NCBI RefSeq assembly: GCF_017654315.1
Contig: NZ_CP072203.1
Location: 4,340,001 to 4,404,000 of the forward strand
DNA length: 64,000 nt
Reading direction: 5' to 3'
Source: Gordonia polyisoprenivorans
Lineage (GTDB): Bacteria > Actinomycetota > Actinomycetes > Mycobacteriales > Mycobacteriaceae
The position numbers were made by a program, and so were the translations under genes. A model generated the notes under the pieces. It did no database searches, was not told where the DNA came from, and worked only from the letters and a program-made list of their open reading frames with translations. Shown piece after piece: positions 28,661-38,590 of this stretch (its first letter is position 1; every line of letters starts with the position of its first letter).

Positions 28661-28853
28661 GGACGCGGCTGATCGTCCACGCCATCGTGTCGACGGTCGC
28701 GGTCAGCGCCGGCGGCGAGGAATCAAGCCCACCCCCACCTCCTGAGTCGGACCCGCTCGTGACTACCCTCGAGCGGTTCGCGCGTTGACCCCACGTCAGT
28801 GCCGTGCGCGTCCGCAGTGCGGGCGCGCAAGCGAACCCGATCGAGGAAAACCC

Positions 28854-30698
28854 ATGCCACCCTTGCGGTCCCGAACCACCACCGTCGGACGCGAAGCCGC
28901 CGGCGCCCGCTCCCTGTGGCGTGCCACCGGAATGACCGACGACGACTTCGGCAAGCCGATCGTCGCGATCGCCAACTCCTATACGCAGTTCGTCCCCGGA
29001 CACGTTCATCTCAAGGACGTGGGTGACATCGTGGCCGAGGCCGTCCGCGCCGCAGGCGGTGTGCCCCGCGAGTTCCACACGATCGCCGTCGACGACGGGA
29101 TCGCGATGGGCCACGATGGCATGCTCTACTCGCTGCCGAGCCGCGAGATCATCGCCGACAGCGTCGAATACATGGTCAATGCCCACACCGCCGACGCCCT
29201 GGTGTGTATCTCCAACTGCGACAAGATCACCCCGGGAATGCTCAACGCCGCGATGCGCCTGAACATCCCGACGGTCTTCGTCTCCGGCGGACCGATGGAG
29301 GCGGGCAAGGCCGTCGTCGTCGACGGCGTCGCGCATGCGCCCACCGACCTGATCACCGCCATCTCCGCATCGGCCAACAGCAACGTCGACGAGGCCGGAC
29401 TCGGCGAGGTCGAGCGCTCGGCGTGCCCGACCTGCGGGTCGTGCTCGGGCATGTTCACCGCCAACTCGATGAACTGCCTCACCGAGGCGCTGGGTCTGGC
29501 CCTGCCCGGCAACGGTTCGACCCTGGCCACCCACGAAGCCCGTCGGGCCCTGTTCTCCCGAGCCGGACGTGTCGTCGTCGAGGCCGCCCAGAAGTGGTAC
29601 CGCGACGACGATGCCTCGGTGCTGCCCCGCAACATCGCGGGCCCGACCGCCTTCCGCAACGCCATGGCCCTCGACGTCGCCATGGGCGGCTCGACGAACA
29701 CCGTGCTGCACATCCTCGCCGCCGCACAGGAAGGTGAGGTCGCCGACTTCGACCTGACGGTCATCGACGAGATCAGCCGCGGGGTGCCGTGCCTGTCGAA
29801 GGTCGCCCCCAATTCGGATTATCACATGGAAGACGTCCACCGGGCCGGTGGCATCCCGGCCATCCTCGGCGAACTGCGTCGTGCCGGGCTGATCGACGAC
29901 TCGGCGCCGACCGTGCACTCCCCGAGTATCGGGGCGTTCCTCGACGACTGGGACATCCGCGGCGGCAAGGCGACCGACGAGGCCATCGAACTGTTCCACG
30001 CCGCCCCGGGCGGGGTGCGTACCACCACCCCGTTCTCCACCGCCAACCGGTGGGACGAACTCGACACCGACGCCGAGGGCGGCTGCATCCGCGACAAGGA
30101 CCACGCCTACACCGTCGAGGGTGGGCTCTGCGTGCTGCGCGGCAACCTCGCGCAGGACGGTGCCGTCCTCAAGACCGCGGGGATCGACGAGGATCTGTGG
30201 CACTTCGAGGGCCCGGCACGCGTCGTGGAGTCCCAGGAGGAGGCCGTGCAGGTCATCCTGTCCAAGACGCTGCAGGCCGGCGAAGTGCTCGTCGTCCGCT
30301 ACGAAGGCCCGTCCGGCGGGCCGGGCATGCAGGAGATGCTGCACCCGACAGCCTTCATGAAGGGCACCGGGATGGGCAAGAAGTGCGGCCTGATCACCGA
30401 CGGCCGGTTCTCCGGCGGCTCGTCGGGACTGTCGGTCGGTCACATCTCCCCCGAAGCCGCCGCCGGCGGCGTCATCGGGCTCATCGAGGACGGCGACCCG
30501 ATCGTCATCGACGTCAAGACACGGCAGCTCGCCGTTCTCGTCGACGACGAGGTGCTCGCGGAGCGCCGCGCCAAGATGGAGGCCTCCGAACGTCCGTGGC
30601 AGCCCAAGGACCGGCAGCGCACGGTCACCACGGCGTTGCGCGCCTACGCCAAGCTGGCCACCTCCGCCGACAAGGGCGCGGTCCGTCAGGTCGACTGA
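28854..30698 (+). CDS. ilvD: Dihydroxy-acid dehydratase
   Basis: Third common step of valine/isoleucine synthesis, an Fe-S dehydratase. About 614 aa, normal length. Cluster cysteines in [16 protein letters not shown] and [21 protein letters not shown]-terminal [20 protein letters not shown] with the catalytic Ser region. ATG 28854 has GAGGAAAA 4 nt upstream; an in-frame ATG-less extension upstream is rejected. Separated from ilvBNC by the PH-domain gene and transcribed in the opposite direction. Confidence 0.97.
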   Translation: MPPLRSRTTTVGREAAGARSLWRATGMTDDDFGKPIVAIANSYTQFVPGHVHLKDVGDIVAEAVRAAGGVPREFHTIAVDDGIAMGHDGMLYSLPSREIIADSVEYMVNAHTADALVCISNCDKITPGMLNAAMRLNIPTVFVSGGPMEAGKAVVVDGVAHAPTDLITAISASANSNVDEAGLGEVERSACPTCGSCSGMFTANSMNCLTEALGLALPGNGSTLATHEARRALFSRAGRVVVEAAQKWYRDDDASVLPRNIAGPTAFRNAMALDVAMGGSTNTVLHILAAAQEGEVADFDLTVIDEISRGVPCLSKVAPNSDYHMEDVHRAGGIPAILGELRRAGLIDDSAPTVHSPSIGAFLDDWDIRGGKATDEAIELFHAAPGGVRTTTPFSTANRWDELDTDAEGGCIRDKDHAYTVEGGLCVLRGNLAQDGAVLKTAGIDEDLWHFEGPARVVESQEEAVQVILSKTLQAGEVLVVRYEGPSGGPGMQEMLHPTAFMKGTGMGKKCGLITDGRFSGGSSGLSVGHISPEAAAGGVIGLIEDGDPIVIDVKTRQLAVLVDDEVLAERRAKMEASERPWQPKDRQRTVTTALRAYAKLATSADKGAVRQVD

Positions 30699-30717
30699 AT
30701 CCGGTTCTTCCCGCAGC

Positions 30718-30759
30718 ATTCGGTTCTTCCTCGGGAGATTTCCCGGGGAAGAACCGAAT
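30718..30759. terminator. 18-bp hairpin between ilvD and doxX
   Basis: Arms 30718-30735 and 30742-30759 (ATTCGGTTCTTCC start) pair with a single wobble around a 6-nt loop, between convergent genes. A decayed partial copy of the left arm (CCGGTTCTTCCCG) lies just upstream at about 30701. Confidence 0.88.
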
Positions 30760-30788
30760 ACTCGGGGACGAACGAGTCGAGCGCGCGG

Positions 30789-32078
30789 CTACCGCGGGTT
30801 GCCGGGCGAGTTGAGCGGGTTGGTCCCGTTGAACAGCATCCACACCGCGACCGCGGCGGCGATACCCACGATCAGCCAGGCCACCGACCCGAGGAATGGC
30901 CGACGCGCCCAGCCTCGGGTGGCATCGAAGGCGTAGAGCCCCGGACCGGTCAACACCAGGGCGGCGGCCGCCACCGCGAGGACGAGCTCGTACTCGATGC
31001 CACCGGCTGCGGCGAAGAACGCGAATCCCCCGGCCAGCGTCGTCTTGTAGGCGGATGCCAGGAGCATCACCGAGACGATCGTGCACGCGCCGATCGGGGT
31101 GAACAGGCCCAGGACGACCATTGCGCCGCCGATCGTCTCGGCCAGCGCACCGACGATCGCCAGCGGCCGGGTGACGTCGGAGTGGAAGCCGATCGTCGGG
31201 TTGGGATTGTTGGCGAGCATCTCCTGATATCCCGACAGCCCCGGACCGCCCCAGAGCCCGAACAGCTTCTGCAGACCATGCGCGACGGCGACGATGCCGA
31301 TCGCCAACCGCAGCAGCAGCAGGCCCAGATCGAGGGTGCCGCGCGGGGCCGTCACGATGATCGGTTCGGCACGGGTGGCCTCGACGGTGGGTGCATCGTC
31401 GGCATGGTCGGCGTCGACGGCATCGAGGTCGTCGGCGGCGCGCCGGCCGAACAAACCACGCCGCCGGCGCGCGGTCTCGGGCTGGTCGTCGCGATCGGTA
31501 CCGGCCCATTTCTCGCCGTCGGTCGCGACATCGCCGTCGAGATCGTCCCCGGCCGGCTCTTGCTCACCCAGCGCGCGGGTGGTCGGCAACGGCTCCTCAC
31601 CGTGCAGGAGTGCTCGGGTCGGCGTCTCCGCGAGCTTCGCACGGTTCCGCGACAGTTCGGGAAACGTTTCCTCGACCGACGGGATCGGCGTGGCGGGGAG
31701 CTTCTCGGTGACCGGCTCCGGCGTGCCCGGCTTCTCGATGGCCGCCGTCTCCGCGTCCGCCACGGTTCCCGCATTCGCAGCCGGCACCGGCGGTATCGGC
31801 ACGGGATTGCGGCGCGGTGGAGGCTGCTGTGGGATGCCGATCGGCCGGGTCTCCACCTCGCCGGGATCGAGGTCGTCGAGCGAATCCACTCGTGACAACC
31901 GTCCGGGTCGACGATGGTGCCGCTCGTAGAAGGCGTCGCGGTCGGCGTCGCTGAGCTCGGGTGTGGCGCTCTCGGGTCTGGCGCTCTCGGGTCGGCGAAA
32001 CGCTCCCGTCGGTTCGTCGTAGGGGCTCGGTGGCTGGAACGTCTTGTCCGGCGCGTCGGGATGCTCGCGATCGGTCAC
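30789..32078 (-). CDS. DoxX-family membrane protein with long disordered N-terminus
   Basis: About 429 aa. Residues 1 to about 245 are low complexity, rich in Pro, Glu, Asp and Arg, without an obvious domain. The C-terminal part is a four-helix DoxX domain (LGLLLLRLAIGIVAVAHGLQ, PLAIVGALAETIGGAMVVLG, TIVSVMLLASAYKTTLAGGF). In M. tuberculosis the Rv3005c DoxX joins SodA and SseA in a membrane oxidoreductase complex; neither partner is visible here. GTG 32078 has TAGCAT (32086-32091) 7 nt upstream (leaderless). Divergent from the lipoprotein gene. Confidence 0.85.
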   Translation of the reverse strand: MTDREHPDAPDKTFQPPSPYDEPTGAFRRPESARPESATPELSDADRDAFYERHHRRPGRLSRVDSLDDLDPGEVETRPIGIPQQPPPRRNPVPIPPVPAANAGTVADAETAAIEKPGTPEPVTEKLPATPIPSVEETFPELSRNRAKLAETPTRALLHGEEPLPTTRALGEQEPAGDDLDGDVATDGEKWAGTDRDDQPETARRRRGLFGRRAADDLDAVDADHADDAPTVEATRAEPIIVTAPRGTLDLGLLLLRLAIGIVAVAHGLQKLFGLWGGPGLSGYQEMLANNPNPTIGFHSDVTRPLAIVGALAETIGGAMVVLGLFTPIGACTIVSVMLLASAYKTTLAGGFAFFAAAGGIEYELVLAVAAAALVLTGPGLYAFDATRGWARRPFLGSVAWLIVGIAAAVAVWMLFNGTNPLNSPGNPR

Positions 32079-32160
32079 ATGGCCGATGCTAGAGGTTTCC
32101 GACCGTCGGGCGGCCGATCGCCGCGCGGTCGGCCGATCGCAATCGCCTACTGTGGTGGGC

Positions 32161-33357
32161 ATGCGAGAGGGGCGGCAAGTGCAACGACGAGTGGCCGGCG
32201 CCGGCCGGCGCCGTCGGACGCTCGCCGCGTGTCGCCACCGGGTGACGGTGCTGATCGGTGTCCTCGCAGTAATGCTGACCGTCGCCGCCTGTGCGGATTT
32301 CTCGCAGCAGGATCGTGATCAGGCTGCCGGTCCGTTCAGCCCGAACAACGAGTCGTTCGAAGTGCAGTCGACCCAGCCTCCGCAGTCGACGCCGGAGAAC
32401 CCGGCACAGGAGAGTCCTCCCCCACCGGGCCCCTGCGTCGACCCCGACCCCGCCGTCATCGCGACCTGCCTCGCCTCCACCGGCGGCGTGCGCGCCGGCG
32501 ACGACGAGGGCGCGGTCACCGTCGTCGCCGAACGCACGACCGGCAAGATCATCACTACCAAAAGGTATGGGCCACAACGGGTCGTGGCGTCCTTCGACGT
32601 AGACGGATCGGGTGACGGAGGCTTGATCGACTTCGCCCTCTCCCCGACCTATCAGCAGGATCAGCTGATCTACGCGTTGATCACCACGCCCACCGACAAT
32701 CGGGTGGTACGGCTCGCGCCGGGTGACGTCGCCAAGCCGATCCTGACCGGAATCCCCAAGGGCGCCACCGGAAACATGGGTGCGCTGATGTTCGCCTCGC
32801 CCTCGGAGCTGCTGGTGGCGACCGGCAACGCCGGCAACCCCGCGGCCGCAGGCGATCCCGGATCGCTCGCCGGCAAACTCCTCGCGGTCACCGATCTGTC
32901 CTCCGGGTCGACCACCCGGCCGAAGATCCTCGCGTCCGGCCTCGGCTCGAATGTCGCATTGTGCCCGAGCTCCGGCGGTGGTCTGTACATGACGGATCAG
33001 GGTCCGACGGAAGATCGCCTGCAATCGGTCGAGGAGTCCGGAGCGACGACGGTGCTGTGGACATGGCCCGACAAACCGCAGATCGCCGGCTGCGCCGCCA
33101 CCGGCGGGCAGATCCTCGTCACCGAGACGCGAACCCAACGCATCGAAGCGATCAACGAACCCACCCGGCAGCGCCCGACCATCACTCCGCCGACCGTGGT
33201 GCTGGAGAAGCGCTACGGAGCGCTGGGCCGGATCACCGCACTGGACAACGGGGTCGTGCAATTCGCGACGGTGAACCGCGCCTACGGGCAGCCGGTGAGT
33301 ACCGATGATCGCGTCGTGCGGTTCATCCCGCCGGCGAGCTCGGCGAGCAACACCTGA
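32161..33357 (+). CDS. Lipoprotein with PQQ-type glucose/sorbosone dehydrogenase-like propeller (LppZ-like)
   Basis: About 398 aa. Twin-basic N-terminus, hydrophobic segment and lipobox ending VAAC (VLAVMLTVAACADFS); the Cys would be lipidated. A Pro/Gln-rich linker leads into a beta-propeller (FALSPTYQQDQLIYALITTP, VATGNAGNPAA, GLYMTDQGPTED, ILVTETRTQRIEAI) resembling GSDH proteins and Rv3006/LppZ. Catalytic activity is unproven. ATG 32161 has TACTGT 7 nt upstream (leaderless). Ends 19 bp from convergent gatB. Confidence 0.88.
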   Translation: MREGRQVQRRVAGAGRRRRTLAACRHRVTVLIGVLAVMLTVAACADFSQQDRDQAAGPFSPNNESFEVQSTQPPQSTPENPAQESPPPPGPCVDPDPAVIATCLASTGGVRAGDDEGAVTVVAERTTGKIITTKRYGPQRVVASFDVDGSGDGGLIDFALSPTYQQDQLIYALITTPTDNRVVRLAPGDVAKPILTGIPKGATGNMGALMFASPSELLVATGNAGNPAAAGDPGSLAGKLLAVTDLSSGSTTRPKILASGLGSNVALCPSSGGGLYMTDQGPTEDRLQSVEESGATTVLWTWPDKPQIAGCAATGGQILVTETRTQRIEAINEPTRQRPTITPPTVVLEKRYGALGRITALDNGVVQFATVNRAYGQPVSTDDRVVRFIPPASSASNT

Positions 33358-33376
33358 GTGTCGCCCCCGTCGGCAC

Positions 33377-34879
33377 CTACTGGCAGGCGGCCAGCACCAG
33401 TTCCTGCACGCGCGCCGGATCTGCTTGGCCGCGCGTCGCTTTCATGACGTCGCCGACGATCTTGCCGGCCGCTTTCACCTTGCCCCCGCGGATCTTCTCG
33501 ACGATGTCGGGGTTGGCGGCCAGTGCGTTGTCGATGGCCTTCTGCAATGCCGAGTCGTCGCGTACCACCTCGAGTCCGCGATCGGCGACGATCTGCGCGG
33601 GTTGGCCTTCGCCGTCGAGTACCGCGACGGCCACCTGCTGGGCGAGTTTGGTGGTCAGCTTGCCCTCGTCGACGAGTCCGATGATCTCGGCGACCTGCTC
33701 GGGGGTGATGGGCAGATCGGCGAGGTCGCTGCCACGACTGTTGGCCTGCTGTGCCAGGAACGACACCCACCACCCGCGCGCGGCCTCGGGGGCGGCGCCG
33801 GCGTCGACGGTTGCGATGATCAGATCGACCGCGCCGACGTTGACCAGGTCACGCATGACCTCGTCGGACACCCCCCACTCCTGCTGAATACGGGCGCGGC
33901 GCACCCACGGCAGTTCCGGCAGGGTCGCGCGGATCTCCTCGATCCAGTCCGCGGCCGGCTGCACCGGCGGCAGGTCGGGCTCGGGGAAGTAGCGGTAGTC
34001 CTCGGCGGTCTCCTTGCGTCGGCCGGGCGAGGTGGTGCCGTCGGTCTCGTGGTAGTGCCGGGTCTCCTGCACGATCTCCCCGCCGGCGGTGAGCACCGCG
34101 GCCTGCCTGCGCATCTCGAAGGTCACCGCCGTCTCGACGCTCTTGAGCGAGTTGACGTTCTTGGTTTCGGTACGGGTGCCGAATTCGCTTGCGCCCTTGC
34201 GCATCAGGGACACGTTGGCGTCGCAACGCAGCGACCCCTGATCCATCCGCACATCGGAGACCCCGAGCGATTTCAGCAGATCCCGCAGCGCGGTCACATA
34301 GGCGCGGGCCACCTCCGGCGCGCGTGCGCCGGCACCGACGATCGGTTTGGTGACGATCTCGACGAGTGGCACCCCGGCCCGGTTGTAGTCGAGCAACGAG
34401 TGATCGGCTCCGTGGATGCGTCCCGCGCCGCCGATGTGCAGCGATTTGCCGGTGTCCTCCTCCATGTGCGCGCGCTCGATCTCCACACGCCAGGTGGTGC
34501 CGTCGGAGAGTGCGACGTCGAGGTGACCTTCGTAGGCGATCGGCTCGTCGTACTGACTGATCTGGTAGTTCTTCGGCTGATCGGGATAGAAGTAGTTCTT
34601 GCGGGCGAACACGCTCGAGGGTCGGATCGAGCAGTTCAGTGCGAGGCCGATGCGGATCGCGTATTCGATGGCGGTGGCGTTGACCACCGGGAGCGAGCCC
34701 GGCAGGCCGATGCACACCGGGCACACCTGGGTGTTGGGGTCGGCCCCGAACGCTGTGGGGCAGCCGCAGAACATCTTGGTCGTGGTACCGAGTTCGACGT
34801 GCACCTCGAGTCCCATCACCGGATCGAATTCGTCGATGACCTGGTCGTAGTCCATCAATTCGGCAGCTGCGGCAGTCAT
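33377..34879 (-). CDS. gatB: Asp/Glu-tRNA(Asn/Gln) amidotransferase subunit B
   Basis: tRNA-binding kinase-like subunit of GatCAB, which converts Glu-tRNA(Gln) to Gln-tRNA(Gln). About 500 aa. Zn-type cysteines in [12 protein letters not shown] and [34 protein letters not shown]-terminal YqeY-like domain ([19 protein letters not shown]). ATG 34879 has TAAACT (34887-34892) 7 nt upstream (leaderless). Here it lies about 5.5 kb from gatCA and not in one operon with it. Confidence 0.97.
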   Translation of the reverse strand: MTAAAAELMDYDQVIDEFDPVMGLEVHVELGTTTKMFCGCPTAFGADPNTQVCPVCIGLPGSLPVVNATAIEYAIRIGLALNCSIRPSSVFARKNYFYPDQPKNYQISQYDEPIAYEGHLDVALSDGTTWRVEIERAHMEEDTGKSLHIGGAGRIHGADHSLLDYNRAGVPLVEIVTKPIVGAGARAPEVARAYVTALRDLLKSLGVSDVRMDQGSLRCDANVSLMRKGASEFGTRTETKNVNSLKSVETAVTFEMRRQAAVLTAGGEIVQETRHYHETDGTTSPGRRKETAEDYRYFPEPDLPPVQPAADWIEEIRATLPELPWVRRARIQQEWGVSDEVMRDLVNVGAVDLIIATVDAGAAPEAARGWWVSFLAQQANSRGSDLADLPITPEQVAEIIGLVDEGKLTTKLAQQVAVAVLDGEGQPAQIVADRGLEVVRDDSALQKAIDNALAANPDIVEKIRGGKVKAAGKIVGDVMKATRGQADPARVQELVLAACQ

Positions 34880-35007
34880 GGCCACCAGTTTATGCGGCCG
34901 CGGGTCGGGACAAATCTCGGGGACGAAAGCAGGAACGTCCCCGATGCCATCGGCGCCGCCGACTCCTAGCGTTTCAGGTGTCAGAACACTCAGTGAGAGG
35001 ACGGCCG

Positions 35008-35235
35008 ATGACCATTCACCAGACACCCCACACAACCTCGGTTCCCCCGGCGCGGCGGCTCACCCGCTCACGCGGCGACGCCTGGCTCGGCGGGGTGTGC
35101 GGCGGCATCGCCGCACGCTACGGATGGGATGCAACCCTGGTCCGCGCGGCGTTCGTCGCCTCGATCCTTCTGCCCGGTCCGCAGGTGCTGCTGTATCTGC
35201 TGCTGTGGATAGTGATCCCCCGCGACCCGGCGTGA
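35008..35235 (+). CDS. PspC-domain small membrane protein
   Basis: About 75 aa. The PspC signature [20 protein letters not shown] with [13 protein letters not shown] is followed by a membrane helix ([20 protein letters not shown]). In other bacteria PspC domains sense envelope stress or are fused to histidine kinases. GAGAGG lies 8 nt before ATG 35008. It ends 13 bp from convergent pfkA. A PspC-containing kinase is not adjacent, but a two-component system follows pfkA. Confidence 0.85.
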   Translation: MTIHQTPHTTSVPPARRLTRSRGDAWLGGVCGGIAARYGWDATLVRAAFVASILLPGPQVLLYLLLWIVIPRDPA

Positions 35236-35248
35236 ACCGGGCCGCACC

Positions 35249-36283
35249 TCAGCCGAAGATGACCCGGATCTCCTGATACTGATCCAGCGGCACGGTCTTG
35301 GGGTTGGCCAGCGCCTCGTCGAAGGTGATGCGGTGCATCTCGGTGCCGCGGAGCGCGATCATGTGACCCCAGTACTTATCGGCGACGAGATCGGCGGTGG
35401 CCATACCCATGCGAGTGGCCAGCACCCGGTCGAACGAGGTGGGCGTACCGCCCCGCTGGATGTGTCCGAGAACGGTCGCGCGGGTCTCGATGCCGGTGCG
35501 CTCCTCGATCATCGGTGCCAACACATCGGCGATTCCGCCGAGGCGCGGACGGTTGAACCCGTCGAGCCCCTTGGTGGAGTGGGCTTCTCCCATGTCGGGC
35601 AGCTTGAAGCCCTCGGCGACGACGACCATCGGCGCACGACCGCGGTTCTTGACGCTGGTCACCCATGCGCAGATCTGATTCATGCTCTCGGGTTGTTCGG
35701 GGATCAGGATCGCGTGCGCGCCACCGGCGATTCCAGAATGCAGGGCGATCCAGCCCGCGTGGCGTCCCATCACCTCGAGCACCATGCAGCGTTTGTGCGA
35801 ATTGCCCGTGGTGCGCAGCCGGTCGATTGCCTCGGTGGCGATGTTGACCGCGGTGTCGAAACCGAACGTGTAGTCGGTGGCGTTGATGTCGTTGTCGATC
35901 GTCTTGGGGACGCCGACGATGTTGATGCCGTCCTCGTAGAGACGTTTGGCCGCCGATGCGGTGCCCTCACCGCCGATCGCGATCACACCGTCGATCCCGA
36001 GATTCTTGAGGACCTTCTTGATGGCGTCGGGGCCACCGTCGGGTTCGGAGTACGGGCCGAACCGGCTGGTGCCGAGGATGGTGCCGCCCTGGTTGGACAG
36101 ACCGCGCACCACCGAGCGGTCGAGTTCCATGATGTCGCCGTAGACCAGGCCGTACCAGCCGTCGCGGAAGCCGACGAACTCGTGGCCGTAGACCGTCTCA
36201 CCCTTGAGTACTGCGCCGCGGATCACCGCGTTCAGTCCGGGGCAGTCGCCGCCGGATGTGAGAATCCCGAATCTCTTGGCCAT
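35249..36283 (-). CDS. pfkA: 6-phosphofructokinase
   Basis: ATP- or PPi-type group A phosphofructokinase of glycolysis. About 344 aa, matching mycobacterial PfkA. Motifs: RFGILTSGGDCPGLNAVIRG, AIGGEGTASAAKRL, VPKTIDNDINATDYTFGFDT and VLGHIQRGGTPTSFDRVLAT. The GGEGT motif (rather than GGDGS) is worth noting because the residue after GG influences ATP versus PPi use. ATG 36283 has AGGAGG about 12 nt upstream. Confidence 0.95.
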   Translation of the reverse strand: MAKRFGILTSGGDCPGLNAVIRGAVLKGETVYGHEFVGFRDGWYGLVYGDIMELDRSVVRGLSNQGGTILGTSRFGPYSEPDGGPDAIKKVLKNLGIDGVIAIGGEGTASAAKRLYEDGINIVGVPKTIDNDINATDYTFGFDTAVNIATEAIDRLRTTGNSHKRCMVLEVMGRHAGWIALHSGIAGGAHAILIPEQPESMNQICAWVTSVKNRGRAPMVVVAEGFKLPDMGEAHSTKGLDGFNRPRLGGIADVLAPMIEERTGIETRATVLGHIQRGGTPTSFDRVLATRMGMATADLVADKYWGHMIALRGTEMHRITFDEALANPKTVPLDQYQEIRVIFG

Positions 36284-36414
36284 ACCGCTGTGAGCCTCCT
36301 GCCCGTTGGAGCCGGGATCGCCGGAATTCCGCGCGACCCCGCGTCTGCACACAATCTAGTGCCGACGGCGCACTCGTGCCCGCCGTCGGTCTCCGCACGG
36401 CAGGCTCGGGGTGC

Positions 36415-37098
36415 TCACTTGAGTCCGTTCTCGTAGGCGAAGACGACCGCCTGGGCGCGATCGCGCAACGCCAACTTGGTCAGGACGCTGCTCACATGGG
36501 TTTTCACGGTCTGTTCGGCGACGAACAGGTCGGTGGCGATCTCCTGGTTCGACTTGCCGTCGGCCACGAGATCGAGCACCTCACGCTCCCGCGGGGTCAA
36601 CGCCTCGATCGCCCGATCCGAACGCGGACGGGTCCGGCGCCCGGTGACCTCACGGATGAGGCGGCGGGTGATCGACGGCGCCAGCAGCGCCTCGCCCGCG
36701 GCGACCACCCGAACCGCCCGGACGAGTTCGTCGGCGGGGGCATCCTTGAGCAGGAACCCCGACGCGCCGATCCGCAACGCCTCGTACACGTAGTCGTCGA
36801 TGTCGAAGGTGGTCAACATCAGGACCTTCGTGCGGCCTGCGACGCCGTCGGCCGGTTGTTGCACCTCGTCGGCGCCGCGGGTACCGAGAATCTGTGCGGC
36901 CGCCCACAACCCGTCGCGGCGCGGCATCCGCACGTCCATCAGGACCACATCGGGATGGACCCGGCGACACAATTCCACGGCCTCGATGCCGTCGGCGGCG
37001 TCACCGAGCACCGACAGGTCGGGTTGCGCGGCGAGCAGGGCCGAGAATCCCTGACGGACCATCGCCTGGTCATCGGCGACGACGAGCGTGATCGACAC
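36415..37098 (-). CDS. NarL/FixJ-type response regulator
   Basis: About 227 aa. Receiver domain with acidic pocket (VVADDQAMVRQGF) and phospho-acceptor Asp in VVLMDVRMPRRDG; switch Thr in VLMLTTFD and Lys in GFLLKDAP. LuxR-type HTH at the C-terminus (ALTPREREVLDLVADGKSNQ, then TVKTHVSSVLTKL). GTG 37098 begins 10 bp after the kinase stop, same operon. Targets unknown. Confidence 0.93.
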   Translation of the reverse strand: MSITLVVADDQAMVRQGFSALLAAQPDLSVLGDAADGIEAVELCRRVHPDVVLMDVRMPRRDGLWAAAQILGTRGADEVQQPADGVAGRTKVLMLTTFDIDDYVYEALRIGASGFLLKDAPADELVRAVRVVAAGEALLAPSITRRLIREVTGRRTRPRSDRAIEALTPREREVLDLVADGKSNQEIATDLFVAEQTVKTHVSSVLTKLALRDRAQAVVFAYENGLK

Positions 37099-37108
37099 GG
37101 CCGCAACG

Positions 37109-38413
37109 CTACCCGTTGGCGGCGGGAAGCTCCGGCACCGCACCGTGTGCCCCCGCGATCGACGACATCACCGGAGTCCGCGCCGAGGCGGGGATGTGGG
37201 CGCGCACCGCGAATCCACCGTCGGATGTGGGTGTGGCGGTCAGGGATCCGCCCACCGCTCGCGCGCGATCACCCATACCCGCAATACCCACGCCGGCCCC
37301 GGACAGGTGCAGCGGCGGTTCGGTCGGGGCGGTGTTGACGACGCTGATCTGCGCGGCAGTACCCCCGTACGGCTCGCCGTCGGCGGGGGTCAGACGCACC
37401 TCGATGGCGCTGCCCGGCGCGTGGCGTGTCGCGTTGGCCAGACACTCCTGGACGATGCGATAGATCACCAACGCCGACGACTCGGCGAACACCGCGTGGT
37501 CGAGCTCGTCGGTCACGGCGATCCGCGCGCCGGCCCGCCGGGTCTGGGTGACCAGCGCATCGATGTCGGCGAGTCCGGGACTCGGCGCGGGTGCCGCCTC
37601 CCCTCCCTCGCCCTCCACCCGGAGGACGCCGAGCAATTGCCGCACCTCGTCGAGTGAGGTGCGTGCGGCCTGCGCGATCGCCTCGAACTCGGCCGCGCAG
37701 ACCTCGTCGACGTCGGGCAGCCGGTACCGCGCGGTCTGGGCCATCACGACGACCATCGACATCCGATGTGCCACAACGTCGTGCAGGTCTCGAGCGATAC
37801 GGGCACGTTCCTGCAACACCGCACTGGTCGACTCGGCGACCTTGGTCTCCTCGGTGCGCACGGCGAGTTGTCTACGCGAGGTGAGCAACCCGCGCAGCAG
37901 GGCCACGACGACGGCCATGAACGTCAGACCGACCACCCAGCCGACCCGCGCGCCCGGCGGCGCCGCGAAGGCAATCACCAGCGACGCACAGATCCACACC
38001 GGCGCGAGCAACCGCAACGGGCAGCGCAGATACGCCATGAACGTCAGGACCAGGAACGCGATGATATGGGTGACCTGGATCGTCCACGGCCACCCCGGCG
38101 CCGCGGGGATGAACAGCCCGATGAGCTGCGCCCCGATCACCGAGATCGCCCAGCCCAGCATCGGCGCACTCCACGCCATCGCCACCGGCCACGCCGCCAC
38201 CGCAGCCAGGATCGGCCAGGCGTACGCCGGAACATCCAGTGTCAGAGGCATTGTCGGCCATGAGACGGCGAACAGCACCCCCGCGAAAATCGCGAAGAAC
38301 CAGTTGCCCGGAGACCGGACCCAGGCACGTACACCCGGGTGCGCGAGCGCCGGTAACGCGCGCAGTTCATCGACGGCCGCAGTGCGTGCCGCTCGGACCA
38401 TCCGTCCCATCAT
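37109..38413 (-). CDS. DesK/NarX-type sensor histidine kinase
   Basis: About 434 aa. Six or so N-terminal membrane helices forming an integral-membrane sensor (NWFFAIFAGVLFAVSWPTM to VVGLTFMAVVVALLRGLL), HisKA_3 dimerisation domain with RARIARDLHDVVAHRMSMVV (phospho-accepting His), and an HATPase domain with VQECLANATRHAPG and GAGVGIAGMGDRARAVGG. No large extracellular domain, so the signal probably comes from the membrane. Pairs with the regulator just downstream. Divergent from the phospholipase gene. Confidence 0.93.
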   Translation of the reverse strand: MMGRMVRAARTAAVDELRALPALAHPGVRAWVRSPGNWFFAIFAGVLFAVSWPTMPLTLDVPAYAWPILAAVAAWPVAMAWSAPMLGWAISVIGAQLIGLFIPAAPGWPWTIQVTHIIAFLVLTFMAYLRCPLRLLAPVWICASLVIAFAAPPGARVGWVVGLTFMAVVVALLRGLLTSRRQLAVRTEETKVAESTSAVLQERARIARDLHDVVAHRMSMVVVMAQTARYRLPDVDEVCAAEFEAIAQAARTSLDEVRQLLGVLRVEGEGGEAAPAPSPGLADIDALVTQTRRAGARIAVTDELDHAVFAESSALVIYRIVQECLANATRHAPGSAIEVRLTPADGEPYGGTAAQISVVNTAPTEPPLHLSGAGVGIAGMGDRARAVGGSLTATPTSDGGFAVRAHIPASARTPVMSSIAGAHGAVPELPAANG

Positions 38414-38590
38414 GTGATCACCTCGGCCTCCACGCTAGGCGGCGGATCGGTCGAAGTCCTCATACTGCGGAGTGGGATTCGCACGCTACTCCCGAGCCAG
38501 ACCGGCCTGTCATCACCCTCTGCGGAGCCGATTGCCATCGGTTCGCGTGGGCGATGTGCCCACGTGATCGTCGTTCCTAGCGTCAGCGGC

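Noticed and set aside
28644..30719. 691-codon open frame on the minus strand opposite ilvD
   Set aside because: It mirrors ilvD codon by codon, lacks any family motif and is rich in Arg, Gly, Asp and His. It is a GC-bias shadow of a well-identified gene.
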